A stretch of DNA of 64,000 nucleotides from Chthoniobacter flavus Ellin428 (GTDB lineage: Bacteria > Verrucomicrobiota > Verrucomicrobiia > Chthoniobacterales > Chthoniobacteraceae): the NCBI RefSeq assembly GCF_000173075.1, contig NZ_ABVL01000001.1, positions 496,001 to 560,000 on the forward strand, read 5' to 3'. The translations under genes were made by a program, and so were the position numbers. Positions 18,942 to 28,014 of the stretch are shown here, in pieces (position 1 is the stretch's first letter; the number at the start of each line of letters is the position of its first letter). The notes below the pieces were generated by a model, which was given only the letters and a program-made list of their open reading frames with translations, was not told the origin of the DNA and searched no databases.

Positions 18942-19897
18942 AAACGGAGTATCCCCGCGGATGGCACGCGCTCTTCAATGCCGCGCTCAATGGAGAACTC
19001 ACCGAAGTGGACAGCGAACGGCTCGCCGCGCTTTTGCAATCGAGCAGCGAAGCCCGGCAACTTTGGTTTCTCTATCACGACAATGAAGCGGGCCTGGCCG
19101 AGCTGCCCTCGCCGGCAGAGTTGATCCCGCAGGGAACCGCGGAGGCCAAGGCGTCGAGCCGCTGGTTTCAATGGCGTCCGCTGGCCGCGGCGGCGGCGGG
19201 ATTGGTCATCGGACTCTTCAGCGCGACGGTCCTCGCCAGTTACGCGATGTCTTCGCAGGAAAAGACGGTGACCTTGCTGCGAGGAGGATTTCGAATCCGG
19301 ACCCGCGCCTTTGGTCACCGGCGTGCCCCTGCAAGCAGAGCGTCTAGAAGTGGCGACTATACCGCCGTCGTCGGTGAGCAAACGCCGCAGGGCGTGAAGC
19401 CGGCCAGCGGCCGGCGGATGTTGCATTTTCTGCGCGCCGACTATGAGGGCAAAGCGCAACCGGAAGGCAGCTACTTCAGCGATGTCTACCGGCTCATCGA
19501 TCTCCGCCCTTATCGTGCGACCTATGGCGATGGCGGCGCGGTGGTGCAGCTTTCCGGTTCGTTCAACGCGTTTCATTTTCCTGAGAGCGAAAGATACGGC
19601 TGTTCCATGTCGCTCTATGCGCTGGACGCGGCGACGGCGACGAATGGTTCCACGCGCCACGGCGCCGAGTTACGGGAATCCCTCGCCATGGCGCGGAACA
19701 GTCGCGTGATGCTGGACCGGGATCCGAAGACCTGGCAGCGCTCGAATGTGGAGCTGCGCCTGCCGCCGAACACGGATTTCCTGCTTGTCCACATCTCGGT
19801 GGATCACGCGAACCGCGATCAGCGCCGCGTGACTTTCGATGGCCACTATCTCGACGATGTGCGGCTCACTTTGGGCCGCCGGCCGCTGCTGCGGTAA
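18938..19897 (+). CDS. Anti-sigma-factor-like membrane protein with extracytoplasmic domain
   Basis: The start is set by the ATGA overlap with the sigma factor. The cytoplasmic N-terminus (1-70) is a typical short anti-sigma region (ALNGELTEVDSERLAALLQSSSEARQLWFLYHDNEA). One transmembrane helix follows (about 83-105, LAAAAAGLVIGLFSATVLASYAM). The outer domain is a beta-sandwich of about 200 residues. Around 19285-19345 the peptide RIRTRAFGHRRAPASRASR is arginine-rich and unlike its surroundings. The +1 frame instead reads DFESGPAPLVTGVPLQAE, a much more natural stretch for such a domain. This suggests two compensating one-base indels. It probably inhibits the sigma factor until an envelope signal arrives (inference from gene order). 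Confidence 0.75.
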   Translation: MKTEYPRGWHALFNAALNGELTEVDSERLAALLQSSSEARQLWFLYHDNEAGLAELPSPAELIPQGTAEAKASSRWFQWRPLAAAAAGLVIGLFSATVLASYAMSSQEKTVTLLRGGFRIRTRAFGHRRAPASRASRSGDYTAVVGEQTPQGVKPASGRRMLHFLRADYEGKAQPEGSYFSDVYRLIDLRPYRATYGDGGAVVQLSGSFNAFHFPESERYGCSMSLYALDAATATNGSTRHGAELRESLAMARNSRVMLDRDPKTWQRSNVELRLPPNTDFLLVHISVDHANRDQRRVTFDGHYLDDVRLTLGRRPLLR

Positions 19898-19962
19898 GCG
19901 CGTGGCGATCACCCCCCCGGAAAATAATGACCGTTCTGCCCCGTCTCGACTCCGCCGCTGCC

Positions 19963-22668
19963 ATGAAGTTGTTTTTCCGCTGCCTGGGCGCATTGGCTCT
20001 CTCGTTGGCTTCCGTCCTCGCCACGCCGGCCAATGCGCCGCGCGTGGAAATGGATCAAAGACACAAGGTGCTTTTCAACGACTACTGCATCTCGTGTCAT
20101 GGGCCGAAAAAGCAGAAAGGGAAATTCCGCGTCGACCAGCTCGACTTCGGCATTACCACGCTCGAGAACGCGGAAAGATGGCAGAAGATTCTCAACGAGC
20201 TGAACGCAGGCGAGATGCCACCGGAGGAAGCCGAGCAACCGCCCAATGCGATGAAGACGGATTTCCTGGAAGAGCTTTCGCAAAAGATGGTCGCGGCGCG
20301 GCGTTCGCTGGCGGATCGTCACGGTGAGATCACACTGCGCCGGCTGAATCGCCGGGAATACGGCAACACTTTGCGCGCGCTCCTTGGGGTCGATGTGGAC
20401 GTGACCGAATTACCCGGTGACACCGGGACCGGTGGTTACGACACCGCGGGTTCGAACCTCTTCATGTCCGGCAACCAGTTTGAACAATATCTGGAGATCG
20501 GCCATGAAGCGCTGGACGAAGCGTTCGAATGGCAGGCCGCTGCGAGTGTGCAGCAGAAGATTCACGTCGAGGCCGAAGACACGCTGAAGGTCATTCAACA
20601 GAAATATGCGGAACGGCTCGATGCGCTGGAGCGGGCCACGCGTTGGGCGAAAGCGGTCGATGACGCCGCCGCCCGGCCGGAGAACGCGGCGATCGTCGCG
20701 GAGTTGCGCAAGGGAGCGAAGAACGAGGCTTTTTTCCGGCGGCAGTGGGCGAAGATTCCCGGAGCGCCGGCGCCGGAGGATTATGGTTTCAAGACGGTCG
20801 AAAACAACGCGGACAAGGCCAACGGCGCCTTGAGTTATGCGACCAAAGTGGGCTCCGGCTACATGCGTCCTTATCAGGAAGCATATCTGAAAATGCCGCA
20901 CCTCGACACGGGAGCGTATCTCACCATCCAGGGCAACGAGGTCCTGACGAATGAGAATCTCACGCTCAGCGTGCCATACTCGTGGAAGCCGATTGCCGGT
21001 GATTACATCTTCCGCGTGCGCGTCGCCGCGACGGATCAGGCGCCACCCGAGCGGCGGTTTATCGAGTTCGGGATCCATCCGCGTGCCGGCCGGGTGACCA
21101 GTACCCATCAGGTCACTGGCACGATGGATCACCCGCAGATCATCGAAATTCCCGTGACGCTCACCCGCCGCAACGCTGACGATCGCGTCCTCTTCATCCG
21201 CGAAAAAGGCAGCAACGATGATTACCTGCAGGCCCGCGCCAAGTTTGGCGCCGGCCACGCAAAGAATGGGATCGGCCCGGATTTCGCCATTTGGGTGGAT
21301 TGGATGGAACTGGAACGCATTCCCAATTCGCGCTCGGGCCAGGCGCCCGCGCTGGCGGTGCTCGGGATTCCCCAGGATGATCATGCGAAGCCATCGATTG
21401 CCGAGGTGCGGGCGGCGGTGGAGCGCTTCTGCGTGCAGGCTTTTCGCGGGGTGACACCGCCGCAGAGTTATCTCGATCGTCTCGCCGGCATTTACCAAAT
21501 GCGCCTGAAGGCCGGTGACAAACACAGCGAGGCGCTCAAGCAAACACTGGCGGTGATCCTCGCGTCGCCCCAGTTTCTCTATCTGGCCGAACCGGTGCAG
21601 GATGATCATCGTCGCCCGCTGACCGGGCCGGAGCTGGCCACGCGCCTCTCCTATTTCCTGTGGGGCGCGCCGCCGGATGCCGCGCTGCAGGCCCTCGCGG
21701 AAAAAGGCGAACTGCTCCATCCGGATGTGCTGGCCGCACAGACCGATCGTTTGCTCAACGATCCGCGCAGCCGCGGCTTCACCCGCCCGTTCGTCCACCA
21801 GTGGCTCGGTCTCGATCGCCTGGATTTTTTTGAGTTCAATCGCGAACTGCATCCGCGTTTCGACAACAGCACCAAACTGGCCGCGCGCCAGGAGGTGTTT
21901 GAGACCTTCGAATATCTCATACGTAGCGGTTCCAGCTTTCGCGATCTTTTGAAATGCGACTATGTCGTCGTGAATCCGGTGCTGGCGGATTACTACGGTC
22001 TGCCGAAGGTGACCAGCGACGCTTTCCAGAAAGTTGCATTGCCGAAGGATTCGCCGCGCGGGGGCCTGCTCGGTATGGCTGCGGTCCTGGCCATGGGCGG
22101 GAATGGAGAACGCACCTCGCCCGTGGAGCGCGGCGCCTGGATCTTGCGCAAACTGGTGGACGATCCGCCGCCGCCGGCGCCCGCGAATGTGCCGCAAATC
22201 GCCCGGCTCGCCGGCAAAGTCCTCACGACCCGTGAACGGCTCAAGGCGCATCAGGAGGAGGCGCAGTGCGCGAGTTGTCATCGCAAGATCGATCCTTTCG
22301 GCCTTGGCATGGAAAACTTCGATGCCGTCGGTCAATGGCGCACGGAGGATACCTATCAGGTGAAAGACGAGCACGGGAAACCGGTGAAGGGCGCTTCCAA
22401 GACGTGGGTCATCGATGCCAGCGCCACGTTGCACAAAGGACCTTCGTTCCAGAATTATTTTGAATTGCGCGATATCATCGCCTCCCGGTCGGACAACTTC
22501 GCCCGCGGCTTCAGCAAGGCGCTGATCGAATACGCGCTCGGACGTTCCATCGGCTTCCGCGATGAGGCGCTGGCCGATGACATGATTGCGCGCGCGAAGA
22601 AGAACGATCTCTCCATCCGCGAATTCATTCACGCGCTGGTCGCCAGTAACGAGTTCCACAGCAAGTAA
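19963..22668 (+). CDS. DUF1587/DUF1592/DUF1588/DUF1585 cytochrome-like secreted protein
   Basis: Large secreted protein of the planctomycete/verrucomicrobial cytochrome-like class. I start it at the ATG at 19963, which gives a signal peptide (MKLFFRCLGALALSLASVLA). The upstream ATG at 19927 would add 12 residues before it. The haem-type motif CISCH is at 42-46, followed by the usual MPPEE.. context. DUF1587 follows (ITLRRLNRREYGNTLRALLGVDVD), then a carbohydrate-binding-like region and DUF1592/1595 (LATRLSYFLWGAPPDAAL). DUF1588 carries CASCHRKIDPFGLGMENFD (CASCH at 769-773), and DUF1585 is at the end (IIASRSDNFARGFSKALIEYALGR). It always pairs with DUF1552 proteins in these phyla, as here. 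Biochemical function is not established; polysaccharide oxidation has been guessed. Confidence 0.88.
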   Translation: MKLFFRCLGALALSLASVLATPANAPRVEMDQRHKVLFNDYCISCHGPKKQKGKFRVDQLDFGITTLENAERWQKILNELNAGEMPPEEAEQPPNAMKTDFLEELSQKMVAARRSLADRHGEITLRRLNRREYGNTLRALLGVDVDVTELPGDTGTGGYDTAGSNLFMSGNQFEQYLEIGHEALDEAFEWQAAASVQQKIHVEAEDTLKVIQQKYAERLDALERATRWAKAVDDAAARPENAAIVAELRKGAKNEAFFRRQWAKIPGAPAPEDYGFKTVENNADKANGALSYATKVGSGYMRPYQEAYLKMPHLDTGAYLTIQGNEVLTNENLTLSVPYSWKPIAGDYIFRVRVAATDQAPPERRFIEFGIHPRAGRVTSTHQVTGTMDHPQIIEIPVTLTRRNADDRVLFIREKGSNDDYLQARAKFGAGHAKNGIGPDFAIWVDWMELERIPNSRSGQAPALAVLGIPQDDHAKPSIAEVRAAVERFCVQAFRGVTPPQSYLDRLAGIYQMRLKAGDKHSEALKQTLAVILASPQFLYLAEPVQDDHRRPLTGPELATRLSYFLWGAPPDAALQALAEKGELLHPDVLAAQTDRLLNDPRSRGFTRPFVHQWLGLDRLDFFEFNRELHPRFDNSTKLAARQEVFETFEYLIRSGSSFRDLLKCDYVVVNPVLADYYGLPKVTSDAFQKVALPKDSPRGGLLGMAAVLAMGGNGERTSPVERGAWILRKLVDDPPPPAPANVPQIARLAGKVLTTRERLKAHQEEAQCASCHRKIDPFGLGMENFDAVGQWRTEDTYQVKDEHGKPVKGASKTWVIDASATLHKGPSFQNYFELRDIIASRSDNFARGFSKALIEYALGRSIGFRDEALADDMIARAKKNDLSIREFIHALVASNEFHSK

Positions 22669-22698
22669 CTTCCGCCCTGCTCAAGAATCCCCAACCCT

Positions 22699-23991
22699 AT
22701 GTTACCCACCTCCCGTCGTCGCTTCCTCCAATCCACGACCGCCTTCATCGCGTTGCCGGTGCTCGAGTCGCTGGGCTTTCGCCGTTTCGCCTCGGCGGCA
22801 GCGCCGGTCGCGCCGCCCAAGCGCATGCTCTTTCTGAGCTTTGGTTGGGGTGTGACCCAGGAGACCTGGTATCCCGACCAAAAGCCGGGGGCGGACTATG
22901 TCATGCCGAAGGGTCTTTTGCCTCTTGAGCGTCACCGGAAGGATATCTCCATCGTGCAAGGGCTTTGGAACCGGTATAGCAACGAAGGCCACTGGGGCAG
23001 CACCTTCTGGCTCACGGGCGCCAATCGCTACGAGGAGCCCGGGCTGAACTTTCATAATAGCATCAGCGCGGACCAGGTCGCGGCGGCGCAGCTTGGTTTG
23101 TCCACCCGCTTTGCCTCGCTGCAGTTCAACGGCGCGGAAGGCGACATGAACCTTTCCGGACACGGCCCCGGCCTATCGCTGGCCTGGGACGTCAATGGCA
23201 AACCCGTTGCCGGACTCAATGGCCCACTCGCGGCTTACCACCGGCTTTTCGCCAAGGACACCACGCCCATCGCGCAGCAGCAAACCATGTTGGCGGAGAA
23301 GCGCAGCGTGCTCGACACCGTGATGGATGGTGCCCGGACGCTTCAGCGCGGACTCAATCGCACCGATCACGCCAAGCTGGACGAGTATTTCCAAAGCATT
23401 CGCGACATCGAGACGCGTCTCTCCAAGGAAGAACAATGGATGAATGTGCCGCGGCCGCCGGCGCCGTTTGCTGAACCGCGTGAATTCGACAAGGGCCGCG
23501 AGGAGATCAAGCTGATGTACGACATCATGCTGGCGGCCATGCACACCGATAGCACGCGGGTGATGACTTATCGCCAGCCGGTGGCCAGCCTTCTCACGAG
23601 CCTCGAGATCAAAGTCTTCCCCCATGACATGAGCCACTACAGCACCACGCTCGGCGAAAAGCTCGATGCCTCGCAGCGGCGCGACTTCGCGCAAAGTGAG
23701 CTGCTGGCGGGTTTCATCGATAAGTTGAAAAATCTAAAGGAAGTCGACGGCAGCCGCTTGTTCGACAATGTCTCGCTGGCCTACGGCAGTAACATTCGCA
23801 CCGCGCACGAGCTCAACAATTGCCCCACGATTCTGACCGGTGGCGCCGCCGGGTTGAAGCTGGGCAGGAACATCGTTGCGCCCAAAGATACGCCGCTCTG
23901 CAATGCCTGGCTTGCGCTGCTGCACGGCGTGGGGATCAAAGCCGAACGGCACGGCGATAGCAGCGGTGTATTGAAAGAGATTATCGCTTGA
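22699..23991 (+). CDS. DUF1552 protein with twin-arginine signal
   Basis: Exported protein of 430 residues starting MLPTSRRRFLQSTTAFIALPVLESLG, a twin-arginine-type signal (RRRFLQ). It belongs to the DUF1552 family, related to the DUF1501/sulfatase-like fold (motifs such as FLSFGWGVTQETWYP and DIMLAAMHTDSTRVMTY). It starts 30 bases after the DUF1592 gene, and the two are standard neighbours, so they are likely co-transcribed and act together outside the cytoplasm. No catalytic role is known. Confidence 0.88.
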   Translation: MLPTSRRRFLQSTTAFIALPVLESLGFRRFASAAAPVAPPKRMLFLSFGWGVTQETWYPDQKPGADYVMPKGLLPLERHRKDISIVQGLWNRYSNEGHWGSTFWLTGANRYEEPGLNFHNSISADQVAAAQLGLSTRFASLQFNGAEGDMNLSGHGPGLSLAWDVNGKPVAGLNGPLAAYHRLFAKDTTPIAQQQTMLAEKRSVLDTVMDGARTLQRGLNRTDHAKLDEYFQSIRDIETRLSKEEQWMNVPRPPAPFAEPREFDKGREEIKLMYDIMLAAMHTDSTRVMTYRQPVASLLTSLEIKVFPHDMSHYSTTLGEKLDASQRRDFAQSELLAGFIDKLKNLKEVDGSRLFDNVSLAYGSNIRTAHELNNCPTILTGGAAGLKLGRNIVAPKDTPLCNAWLALLHGVGIKAERHGDSSGVLKEIIA

Positions 23992-24089
23992 TTGCTGCGC
24001 AAGGTATTCTCCCGCAGTGATATGCGATCGGCGCGATGGGGATTGACCGTGAAAAGGTCAGTCCGTAGCCTCCGCCGGAGAGGTTCCCG

Positions 24090-24929
24090 ATGTCCTATTC
24101 CGCCGAAATCAGCCGCGTCAATCCGTCCTGCTTTTTGTTTCTCATCGACCAATCCGGATCGATGGAAGATCCGTTTGGAGGGGGGGAATCCACTCGAAAA
24201 AAAGCGGACGCGGTGGCGGATGCGATCAATAAGCTTTTGCAAAATCTGGTTATCAAGTGCGCGAAATCCGAGGGCGTCCGCGACTATTACCAGACGGGCG
24301 TGATCGGTTACGGTGAACGCGTGGGCCCGGCCTTTTCGGGGGCGCTCGCAGGGCGGGACATGGTGCCGATCAGCGATATCGCCAGCACGCCGGCACGCAT
24401 CGAGGAACGGGCGAAGAAGGTCGATGACGGCGCGGGCGGTCTTGCGGAGCAAAAGGTGAAGTTTCCCATTTGGTTCGATGCCGTGGCGAAGAATGGCACG
24501 CCGATGTGCCAGGCCTTAACGCAGGCCAAGGGCATTCTTTCCGCGTGGATCGCCCAGCACCCGAGTTCGTTTCCGCCCATTGTCATTAACATCACCGATG
24601 GCGAATCCACCGATGGCGACCCGACGGGCGTCGCGCGCGAACTGACGAACCTGGCTACGAACGACGGCAATGTGCTGCTTTTCAATCTGCACTGCTCCTC
24701 GCGCGGCAATGCGGCCGTGGAATATCCCAGCACGGAGCGGGAGTTGCCCGACGAATTCTCCCAATTGCTCTACAGCATTTCCAGCGAACTGCCCTCCTAC
24801 ATGAGGAACATCGCCGCGCAGGAAGGCAAAAACGTCTCCGAAGGGGCGCGCGGCTTTGTCTTCAATGCGGATCTGGTTTCCGTGATTCAGTTTTTGGATA
24901 TTGGCACGCGTCCGAACAATCTTCGCTAA
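24090..24929 (+). CDS. vWA domain protein (TerY-like), first gene of a signalling triad
   Basis: Cytoplasmic von Willebrand A protein. The metal-ion adhesion site DQSGS is at residues 20-24 (FLFLIDQSGSMED). A later Thr in GTPMCQALTQAKG and the Asp of INITDGESTDGDP complete the MIDAS. The ATG is preceded by GGAGAGG at good spacing. It lies 14 bases upstream of a PP2C gene, which lies 12 bases upstream of a kinase gene, so the three form one operon. TerY-like vWA proteins paired with a PP2C and a kinase are known as a triad in bacterial stress and tellurite-type systems; here no ter genes (TerC, TerD) are adjacent. It likely acts as a metal-dependent scaffold or phospho-target (inference). Confidence 0.85.
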   Translation: MSYSAEISRVNPSCFLFLIDQSGSMEDPFGGGESTRKKADAVADAINKLLQNLVIKCAKSEGVRDYYQTGVIGYGERVGPAFSGALAGRDMVPISDIASTPARIEERAKKVDDGAGGLAEQKVKFPIWFDAVAKNGTPMCQALTQAKGILSAWIAQHPSSFPPIVINITDGESTDGDPTGVARELTNLATNDGNVLLFNLHCSSRGNAAVEYPSTERELPDEFSQLLYSISSELPSYMRNIAAQEGKNVSEGARGFVFNADLVSVIQFLDIGTRPNNLR

Positions 24930-24943
24930 GCGCCCCGGCCGGA

Positions 24944-25699
24944 ATGCATATCCATGCCCAGCCATTTTGGGTGCAGAAATTCGGTAACTCGCGCGAAGAA
25001 TATGAGGACGCCCACTGGCCACGGCGGCGGATCGACCGGAAGGCCTCGCACTTCCGTTTTGCGGTCGCGGATGGAGCGACGGAGACTTCCTTTTCGGCCC
25101 TATGGGCGCGCCTGTTAATCTGGGCATATCAGCGGGCTGATCTCCCTGCGGAGGATGTTAGCCACGCCCTTTCCGGCTATCAGAAGATGTGGAGCGATCA
25201 TGTTGGCAAAAAGCCGCTGCCGTGGTTTGCGGAGGAAAAAGTGCGGCAGGGGGCTTTTTCTTCGATCCTGGGGTTGAGTCTCTCGGAGACCTCGGAGTCG
25301 ACTGCGCGGGGCGATTGGCAGAGCATCGCGGTGGGAGACAGTTGCCTCTGCCAGGTCCGTAATGACTCACTGGTGGCCAGCTTTCCTCTCGAGAGTGCGG
25401 CGGAGTTCAACTCGCGACCGACCTTGCTTTCCAGCAATCCGCAGGTCCGCGTGGAGGAATCGCAGATTCAGGAACGAAAAGGCGAATGGGAGTCCGGCGA
25501 TTCGTTTTTCCTGATGACGGACGCTCTCGCTTGCTGGTTCCTGGAAGCGTCGGTGAGAGACGAAAGGCCGTGGGAAATTCTGTGCGGCTTCGATGGACAG
25601 GGTGAACCAGATGCTTTTTCCGAATGGGTGCAGCAACTTCGTCAGGGTGGAGCAATGAAGAACGACGACGTGACGCTGGTAAGGATCACCGTCGAGTGA
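24944..25699 (+). CDS. PP2C-type serine/threonine phosphatase
   Basis: 251-residue protein with the PP2C layout. An acidic motif EEYEDAHWP occurs near residue 18-26, and the metal-binding core FRFAVADGATETSF at 37-50 carries the conserved Asp-Gly. A C-terminal block GDSFFLMTDALACWFLE matches the PP2C 'D.l...sDGl' segment with Thr-Asp-Ala in place of the usual Ser-Asp-Gly. The last conserved block is KNDDVTLVRITVE (N-DD as in GxxDN). It is the middle gene of the vWA-PP2C-kinase operon and would reverse phosphorylation by the kinase. No membrane segment, so cytoplasmic. Confidence 0.82.
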   Translation: MHIHAQPFWVQKFGNSREEYEDAHWPRRRIDRKASHFRFAVADGATETSFSALWARLLIWAYQRADLPAEDVSHALSGYQKMWSDHVGKKPLPWFAEEKVRQGAFSSILGLSLSETSESTARGDWQSIAVGDSCLCQVRNDSLVASFPLESAAEFNSRPTLLSSNPQVRVEESQIQERKGEWESGDSFFLMTDALACWFLEASVRDERPWEILCGFDGQGEPDAFSEWVQQLRQGGAMKNDDVTLVRITVE

Positions 25700-25711
25700 A
25701 AGGAGACGGGT

Positions 25712-27994
25712 GTGTCTTGGCCCACGGCTCAAGAATATAACGAGGCGATTCAGAATCCGGCGTTCAACTTCGCGGACCCGGAGCTGAAGCGGGGCATCGC
25801 CGAGACCACGGCCCTGGGGTTGCCGAGGCCGATCTGTGGTGGCTTCGCCAGCGTGTATCGCATGCAGGGCGGAACGAAGGACTGGGCGGTCCGCTGTTTC
25901 TTGCGGGAGTTCGCCGATCAGCAGGATCGCTACAGCGCCATCGGGAAGCATCTGGCCAGCGCGGGATTGTCGCAAACGGTGGCGTTTGAATTTCAGGAAA
26001 AGGGGATTCGGGTCGGCAACCGATGGTTTCCCATTCTGAAAATGGAATGGTTGAAGGGGCGTCTGTTGCATCAATACATCGAGGCGAATTTGAAGTCGCC
26101 GGGGGCGATCCTCGCGCTGGCGAAACAATGGAGCGAGATGATCGATGCCCTGGCCAAGGCTCAGGTGGCGCATGGCGATCTGCAACACGGCAACGTCCTC
26201 GTGGTGGATGGGAAGCTTCGCCTGATCGACTACGACGGCATGTATGTGCCGGCACTTGCTGGAAAACTCAGCAATGAAGTCGGGCATCGCAATTACCAGC
26301 ACCCCGCACGGACGCTGGCGGATTTCGGCGGCTATATCGATCACTTCTCCGCCTGGACGATCTATGTTTCGCTGGTGATCCTGGCGACCGATCCGGAGAT
26401 GATGCAAAAGGTGGGTGGCGGAGAGGAGTTCCTGATTTTTCAACGGGCGGATTTTGAGAACCCGCACACGTCGAAAGTGTTTGCCTTGCTGGAGACCCAT
26501 CTCGATCACCGCATTCGGCAGATCGGCGGACTTTTCCGCTCGCTGGCTTATCTGAGCGTGCCGCAGGTCCCCAGCCTCGATGGGCAGAGTTTCGCGTATG
26601 ATGATACGCCACGAGCGACGACGGCGGTGACGAAGCAGGATTGGTGGGCAGGTTCGGGCAGCCAGCCCGGCAGTGTGACCGGCAGTGGAAAGCCGGCTGG
26701 GGTCCGGAACGAACCGGCCAGGGACATTTCCTGGCTCTTCGATCATGTCGCGAAACCGCCGCCGAAAAAGAGGCGCGTGTTTTCCATTCCGATGCGCACG
26801 CGCATGGCCAGTATTCTGCTGGCCGTTTTGCTGGTGGCGGCGATCGTCCTTTGCCCGACATGGCCGGAACTCGCGAAACATACGGGATGGCCTTTCCTGC
26901 TTTATTTCACGGGCAGCGACGCGCTCCTGCTGTGGGGAATCTATGCGCTGCGGCCCGAAACGAAGGAGGCGTCGAAGCTCTGGCGCCGACATCGGAAACA
27001 GGTGCGTGAGATCGTGAAAACCGAGAGGGAATTCGCGCACGAACAAGAGCGCATTTTGGCTGCGGTAAACCCGCTGCGAACGAAGCAGGAAAAGGCGGAA
27101 GCGCGGATTGCCAGCCTGAAGGCGGCAGAGCAGAAGCAAAAGGACGAGCGCCATGGCGTTCTGCGCATGCGGCTCTCGGAGATCGACCAGAGACGCCTGG
27201 CGCTGAACCAGTCGGAGGCCCGGGAATTGCAGAAGGTACAGGACGAGAAAGGGATGAAGCTGCTCGCTCTCAAACGGCAGATCGGGGCGCTCACGCAGGA
27301 GCGGACGGAGGAATTCGAAAACGCGCTGCGCAACACGCAGAGCGCTTTCGTCACTCACGAGTTACGGCAGTTCTCGATTGGGGACGCGGGCATCGCCGGC
27401 ATTGGCTTCAGCCTGAAGCGACGGTTGGCCAGCGAGGGCATCCGGACGGCGGCCGACATTACCGATGTCCAGGTTCAGGCGGTCAGCGGGATTGGCGCTT
27501 CCAAGGCGGCCGCCCTCATTCTTTGGAAAGCGTCGCTAGTGCAAAAGTTGCGCAGCCGCATTCCCTCGACGATTTCTCCCGCACAGGAAGCGGCGATCAA
27601 AGGCAAATACGATATGAAGATACTGGTGCTGCAAGGGGAATGCACGACCGCGGAAAATGAAATTGCCGGGGCGAGTAACATCGTGCGCCAACGCCTTGCG
27701 GCGACACGGACTTCCTTGCAGGAAGAGGAGACGCGAGAGAGGGAGCGGGCGCGTTTTGACATCGAGCAAATCGAGCGGGGCAACGCGTCCGAGTTGAAAG
27801 CGGCGGTGGCGGACCTCCAGGGAATCTTCCGGCAGATCGGTGAAAAGGACGCGAAACGAAAGGCCGAGCAACAGGAACGGCAGAAAAAGCTCTTCACCGC
27901 GAGGTGGCAGGCGACGGAGATCGAGCGGGAGTTGGTGGAATTTCAAGCGATCACGCTTTGGGGATTCCTGCGCAGCGCGGTGATTTCACGATGA
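25712..27994 (+). CDS. Atypical serine/threonine kinase with membrane segment, coiled coils and helix-hairpin-helix
   Basis: 760 residues, GTG start supported by AAAGGAG six bases upstream. Kinase domain about 40-300: glycine loop CGGFASVY, then WAVRCF where the usual ATP-binding Lys is Arg61. The catalytic loop is HGDLQHGN (Asp156, Asn161), with DYD at 173-175 in place of DFG. A low-complexity linker precedes two hydrophobic segments (about 365-420). A coiled coil follows, then a helix-hairpin-helix pair (about 550-600, GIAGIGFSLKRRLASEGI and VQAVSGIGASKAAAL) and a final long coiled coil. HhH repeats usually bind DNA, so the protein may link phosphorylation to DNA or to a DNA-end sensor at the membrane (inference). 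Architecture matches kinases described with TerY-like vWA and PP2C. Confidence 0.85.
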   Translation: MSWPTAQEYNEAIQNPAFNFADPELKRGIAETTALGLPRPICGGFASVYRMQGGTKDWAVRCFLREFADQQDRYSAIGKHLASAGLSQTVAFEFQEKGIRVGNRWFPILKMEWLKGRLLHQYIEANLKSPGAILALAKQWSEMIDALAKAQVAHGDLQHGNVLVVDGKLRLIDYDGMYVPALAGKLSNEVGHRNYQHPARTLADFGGYIDHFSAWTIYVSLVILATDPEMMQKVGGGEEFLIFQRADFENPHTSKVFALLETHLDHRIRQIGGLFRSLAYLSVPQVPSLDGQSFAYDDTPRATTAVTKQDWWAGSGSQPGSVTGSGKPAGVRNEPARDISWLFDHVAKPPPKKRRVFSIPMRTRMASILLAVLLVAAIVLCPTWPELAKHTGWPFLLYFTGSDALLLWGIYALRPETKEASKLWRRHRKQVREIVKTEREFAHEQERILAAVNPLRTKQEKAEARIASLKAAEQKQKDERHGVLRMRLSEIDQRRLALNQSEARELQKVQDEKGMKLLALKRQIGALTQERTEEFENALRNTQSAFVTHELRQFSIGDAGIAGIGFSLKRRLASEGIRTAADITDVQVQAVSGIGASKAAALILWKASLVQKLRSRIPSTISPAQEAAIKGKYDMKILVLQGECTTAENEIAGASNIVRQRLAATRTSLQEEETRERERARFDIEQIERGNASELKAAVADLQGIFRQIGEKDAKRKAEQQERQKKLFTARWQATEIERELVEFQAITLWGFLRSAVISR

Positions 27995-28014
27995 CTTAGG
28001 AAAGGGCCGTGTGG

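Noticed and set aside
20410..22659. 749-codon minus-strand frame opposite the DUF1592 gene
   Set aside because: Antisense shadow; the + strand has haem motifs, DUF blocks and a signal peptide.
25367..27358. 663-codon minus-strand frame opposite the PP2C and kinase genes
   Set aside because: Spans two real genes and their gap; composition is typical of an antisense frame.
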